DNA of 17,616 bases from Calditerrivibrio sp. (GTDB lineage Bacteria > Chrysiogenota > Deferribacteres > Deferribacterales > Calditerrivibrionaceae), in the NCBI GenBank assembly GCA_020217115.1, contig JAIWOA010000089.1, forward strand, positions 1 through 17,616, read 5' to 3'. Under the pieces are notes generated by a model, which ran no database searches, was not told the origin of the DNA, and saw nothing but the letters and a program-made list of their open reading frames with translations. The position numbers were made by a program, and so were the translations under genes. Positions 14,750 through 17,616 of the stretch are shown here, piece after piece. Each line of letters opens with the position of its first letter. The stretch's first letter is position 1.

Positions 14750-16033
14750 CTAAATAGCTCCATATGGACAAGAAGTTTCACACAATCTACAACCAACACA
14801 AAACTTTTCATTAATTGACATTGCACCATTGATCTCTTGCAAGGCTGGACAAAGCGTTCCAGAGACACAATGTGGCTTTTCATTTTTCTTAAAACAGATA
14901 CATTTTTTTGTATTGACCTTTATTGGAGATGATTTTGATATATTATTACAGCTGTATGGGAAAACAACATTGGATGTTTTAAACTTACTAATTTTAGAGA
15001 CAGTAGGTAAATTAACTGAACCTACCCCATCGTTCAAAAATATAAATTCAATATTTTTCATCATTGGTAAGAGTTTGTTATTAACATTGGAAAGATTTCC
15101 AACATAAAACAGATTTGAATTAGGTTTATTGAAAGTAATTCCAATAACTTTTTCAAGACTAACATTAATATACCCAAAGATTCTCCTAACAGATGGACAG
15201 TTCACATCAGTGGTTAATATTTTATCTTTGAGATTGATGTTTTTATGTATTATAATAAAAGGACAACCAGGACATAGTATATCTCTACAGAATCTCACAC
15301 TATTATTGTTAGGCTCAAATTTTACATCAAAGGACTGCTTTGAGTTATTATTCTTGAAAAAAAGGTATTCAGAAATTGTAGCTACACTACAGCCTGAGAT
15401 GTATGAAAAATCACTAAAATAAGGGACAAAAAACTTCAAAAATATACCATCTTGACTATTAAATGACACATTTCCATTACCTTCATAGGGATCTTTAAAA
15501 TGTTTTAAAAGATACTTGTATATAGACTCAAATTTATCAAGATCTTTTATTGAATTGAGATTATCAAAGGTTTTCTGCGTTATAAAGCTTGATACCCTTT
15601 CTATGCTACAATCTACGCTATTAATGCCGATGAAGCTGCTCAAAGAATTTTCATTACAACACAACAATACAGGAATTTTAAACTCTTCCGAGATTTTTAC
15701 AGCAATACTAAACCTTTCAAGAAGATTTTCGATATTCCTACAAAATATAATTGGTACATCTACCCTTTTGGGAAGCTGAGTTGTTACAAATAGAGCAATA
15801 CCTCTTAATTCCAGATCAGATCTTGGAGAGATAGAAGAATGATAGAAACCTACTCCACCCGAACCTGAAACAGCAGAAGACAGAATAAGTTCTATTGATT
15901 CATTAGTATTCAAAGGTACAGAGAGACCCTTTGATTCCAAAGGAACCGGAAAGTTCTGCTCTACATAAATGAGGCTGTATGACCCCCTTCCAAGTAAATC
16001 AGCCAATATTTCGTAACTACTTTTTATCTCCAT
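14750..16033 (-). CDS. Degenerate IorA-like protein with C-terminal Fe-S domain
   Basis: A 427-residue protein resembling IorA (indolepyruvate:ferredoxin oxidoreductase alpha, about 600 residues) but shortened. The N-terminal part (about 1-180) follows the pyrimidine-binding domain. LCPGCPF (253-259) matches the IorA LCPGCPH motif, and the C-terminus carries a full 4Fe-4S motif, C412-x2-C415-x2-C418-x3-C422-P-YGAI. A second, irregular cysteine set (378, 380, 389, 395, ending CPAL) replaces the first cluster. The thiamine-diphosphate motifs are gone: ILTTDVNCPSVRR stands where IorA has VTGDIGCYTLG, VGNLSNVNN where it has GDSTFFHSG, and NDGVGSVNL where it has DNRTTAMTG. So catalysis of the usual kind is unlikely; electron transfer or a regulatory role is possible. 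No Shine-Dalgarno sequence precedes ATG 16033. Confidence 0.65.
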   Translation of the reverse strand: MEIKSSYEILADLLGRGSYSLIYVEQNFPVPLESKGLSVPLNTNESIELILSSAVSGSGGVGFYHSSISPRSDLELRGIALFVTTQLPKRVDVPIIFCRNIENLLERFSIAVKISEEFKIPVLLCCNENSLSSFIGINSVDCSIERVSSFITQKTFDNLNSIKDLDKFESIYKYLLKHFKDPYEGNGNVSFNSQDGIFLKFFVPYFSDFSYISGCSVATISEYLFFKNNNSKQSFDVKFEPNNNSVRFCRDILCPGCPFIIIHKNINLKDKILTTDVNCPSVRRIFGYINVSLEKVIGITFNKPNSNLFYVGNLSNVNNKLLPMMKNIEFIFLNDGVGSVNLPTVSKISKFKTSNVVFPYSCNNISKSSPIKVNTKKCICFKKNEKPHCVSGTLCPALQEINGAMSINEKFCVGCRLCETSCPYGAI

Positions 16034-16099
16034 ATAAACTTTTTAATATAATTTTAAAATTTTTACAACATATTTTATTGAAACAAAACTTCAATCTTT

Positions 16100-16258
16100 T
16101 TATTTCTTATTATTCTTCTTACTGTTACCTTTACTGTTTTTATCATTTTTGTATCGATCCTCGACACTACAACTACCAGAGGATCAGCCACCCCCTTTAA
16201 ATAAACCCATGAATAAAATTAAAACAACAAATATTATAACACCAATATATTCAGACAA
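16100..16258 (-). CDS. Candidate small membrane selenoprotein (in-frame TGA)
   Basis: A 52-codon frame that would need its TGA (16186-16184, codon 25) read as selenocysteine. It starts at TTG 16258 four bases after GAGGTG. Residues 4-20 form a single membrane segment (YIGVIIFVVLILFMGLF), followed by KGGG, the TGA codon, SSGSCS and a hydrophilic Lys/Asn-rich tail ending at TAA 16102-16100. Immediately after the TGA a hairpin can form: GATCCTC (16185-16179) pairs with GAGGATC (16162-16156), with an unpaired T and a possible upper stem and loop beginning with G, resembling bacterial SECIS elements. The IorA-like gene starts 66 bases downstream on the same strand. Alternatives are a 24-residue peptide ending at the TGA, or a Cys-containing gene broken by one substitution. 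selA/selB are not in the window. Confidence 0.45.
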
Positions 16259-16296
16259 GTAGCACCTCAAATTTCTTTGTAGTTTTAATTATACAT

Positions 16297-16302
16297 ATTA
16301 TA
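16297..16302 (-). promoter_or_regulatory. Possible -10 box upstream of the candidate selenoprotein gene
   Basis: TATAAT on the minus strand (16302-16297), 38 bases before the TTG start. No good -35 hexamer is visible at 16-18 nt, so this is weak. The stretch from here to 16343 shows nothing else that I recognise apart from the insertion-sequence end. Confidence 0.25.
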
Positions 16303-16329
16303 ATCTTTTTTTCAACAATTTTTCTGTTA

Positions 16330-17616
16330 TTTCTAAAGTCAAGTCAAACTTTATTACTACTTTGAAATGTCACATTTTTTCTCTTCCAGCCCCTCCAAGG
16401 ATGATCTTCTGAAGGTCTTACCTTTGCTTTTTTCTCTTTCTTTGTTATCTCCTTTATCAAGCTCTTATCATTTATCCTCATATTTAAAAGCTCTTCTTCA
16501 TTATTTATCTTTAACTCCCCTCTATCAAAAGCCTCAAGATAGGGGATTTTCTTGTCCTCATATAAAAGTTCTACCTCTCCATCAAGCCTCTCACATACCT
16601 AAATCCATCTTCCTGCATAACTTCTTATTCCTTCATGAGGAAGTAACTGCCAAAGCTTACCCTGACACTTTACTGTATTATCTTTATCTACTTTCCTGGA
16701 ATGCCTTATTGAAAAGATGAGGTCAAGGGCTATGTCTGCGGTAATGGCCTATAGAGGCTTTCTACTTCAAAAGTATATCGTTTGTTACACAAGAAAAGAA
16801 ATTCTTCTTTTAAAAACCTATTGGCCTCTTCATAGTTCTTTATCCCTCCTAATCTCATCTTTTTTATTAACCTATCCTGAAAGAATCTAAATTTCCTTTC
16901 TATCCTACCTTTTGCCTGAGGAGTGTTTGTATTGATTAGTTTAATTCCAAGCTCTCCTAAAGCCCTTTCTATTTGGGTTTCCTTCTGTTCCACTTCTAAG
17001 TGATAATGCAATCCTCCATGTCTTGTAGTTTTAAAATGAGATGCTCTATCTGTGTAAAAAGCCATCTCTTTTGAAGATAGGCTTTTATAACTGTCATATT
17101 GGCCTTTACTGTATCTTTTGGATGAAACTCTGCGTAAAACAAATCCATCTGCATCATCAATCATTGCTAAAAGCCACCATGGATCCTTTATTCCTTCAAG
17201 CCATCTATGCTGGGATGAGTCCATCTGAACAACCATCCCTGCTTTTGGCATCCTTCTACGCTTTCTATAGATCTTCCTCCTTTTGTGTGGTTAATGGAGT
17301 CCTTCTTTTATTAAAATCTTCCTTATACTTGAGATATTATCTCTTTCCTTCAGATATTCTCTAAAATTAAGAGGGTTAAATAAATTGTTTTTCTTGGGTT
17401 TCTTTAAATTGAGGAGTGATTTTAAAATTTGCTGGACTCTCAGGACATTTTCTTAAAAAGCCTTCCAGTCCATCATTGATAAATCTTTTTTTAACTTTAG
17501 AGTTTGTCTGTAGCTAATACCAAGAAGGTCTTTAGCCTCTTTTAGACTTATAAACCCAGAAACTACATCTTTCAAAACTACAAATCTAATAATTTCTTCC
17601 TCCGTAAAAAGTTATT
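16330..17616 (-). mobile_element. Decayed insertion sequence, ISNCY-like (partial)
   Basis: A remnant of an insertion sequence whose transposase reads on the minus strand and runs off the right edge. The left limit is approximate: a terminal-repeat-like TGACATTT (16373-16366) and TTTGACTTGAC (16348-16338) lie at the transposase 3' end. The other end and any target duplication are outside the window. It carries no passenger gene. Confidence 0.65.
16344..17616 (-). pseudogene. ISNCY-type transposase, broken by frameshifts and stops
   Basis: Fragments in different frames rebuild an ISNCY-type DDE transposase. From the right: an N-terminal helix-turn-helix part (EEEIIRFVVLKDVVSG...SLKEAKDLLGISYRQ) with a frameshift at a seven-T run (17486-17492); EYLKERDNISSIRKILIKEGL ending in a TAA (17293-17291); the catalytic part beginning at 17251 with D11 (VVQMDSSQH), D68 (FYTDRASHF) and E118 (PQAKGRIERKF). 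Between residues about 38 and 62 of that part, reading the next frame restores YAEFHPKDTVKANMTVIKAY, so two compensating frameshifts lie near 17140 and 17065. After RPLPQT a TAG (16732-16730) and a frameshift precede the C-terminal part, itself cut by a TAG (16601-16599) and ending at TGA 16346-16344 after HPWRGW. It cannot encode an active enzyme. Confidence 0.85.

Noticed and set aside
16367..16720. Plus-strand 117-codon frame
   Set aside because: It is antisense to the C-terminal part of the decayed transposase, whose minus-strand translation matches the family in order.
1..17616. CRISPR arrays, tRNA genes, phage integrase or attachment sites
   Set aside because: No regularly spaced repeats, cloverleaf sequences or integrase motifs were seen on either strand.

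Overview
The window is AT-rich DNA from a bacterium with a respiratory, organic-acid-oxidising lifestyle. Low GC, the gene content (two-subunit lactate/glycolate dehydrogenase, TRAP transporter, ketone-body degradation, indolepyruvate-oxidoreductase-like proteins) and the 16S fragment are consistent with a Deferribacterota-type organism such as Calditerrivibrio or Deferribacter. This is an inference, because only about 80 nt of 16S rRNA are present.

Layout. (1) 1-82: the 5' end of a 16S rRNA gene on the minus strand, with a strong sigma70-type promoter at 159-187. (2) 219-2592: a tightly packed minus-strand operon crcB (fluoride channel) - DUF190 - sulfite-oxidase-fold protein - aroC, reading straight into the rRNA promoter. 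(3) 2624-2875: a small membrane protein gene divergent from crcB; the two promoters share a palindromic -10 box. (4) 3095-8699: a plus-strand catabolic operon with GlcD-like flavoprotein, GlcF-like Fe-S protein and the DctP, DctQ and DctM subunits of a TRAP transporter, ending at a clear terminator. Lactate or a related 2-hydroxy/2-oxo acid is the probable substrate. Two copies of a TGGT-N3-ACCA operator-like site lie upstream. (5) 8772-13678: a PAS/AAA+/HTH sigma54 activator, a candidate -24/-12 promoter with inverted repeats, then thiolase, a fused 3-oxoacid CoA-transferase and 3-hydroxybutyrate dehydrogenase. Together these convert 3-hydroxybutyrate to two acetyl-CoA. (6) 13760-14356: an AMMECR1-domain protein. 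(7) 14348-16258, minus strand: a possible 52-codon selenoprotein with an in-frame TGA, followed by two genes that look like degenerate relatives of indolepyruvate:ferredoxin oxidoreductase (IorA-like without its TPP motifs, IorB-like without its glycine loop). (8) about 16344-17616: a decayed ISNCY-type insertion sequence running off the right edge.

The most unusual points are the candidate Sec-containing membrane peptide next to the IorAB-like pseudo-enzyme pair, three genes whose promoters place the transcription start at or next to the start codon (leaderless mRNAs), the sulfite-oxidase-fold protein lacking the molybdenum-ligating cysteine, and the paired GntR/FadR-type operators before the lactate/glycolate operon. 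All homology statements come from reading the translated sequence; no database search was run.
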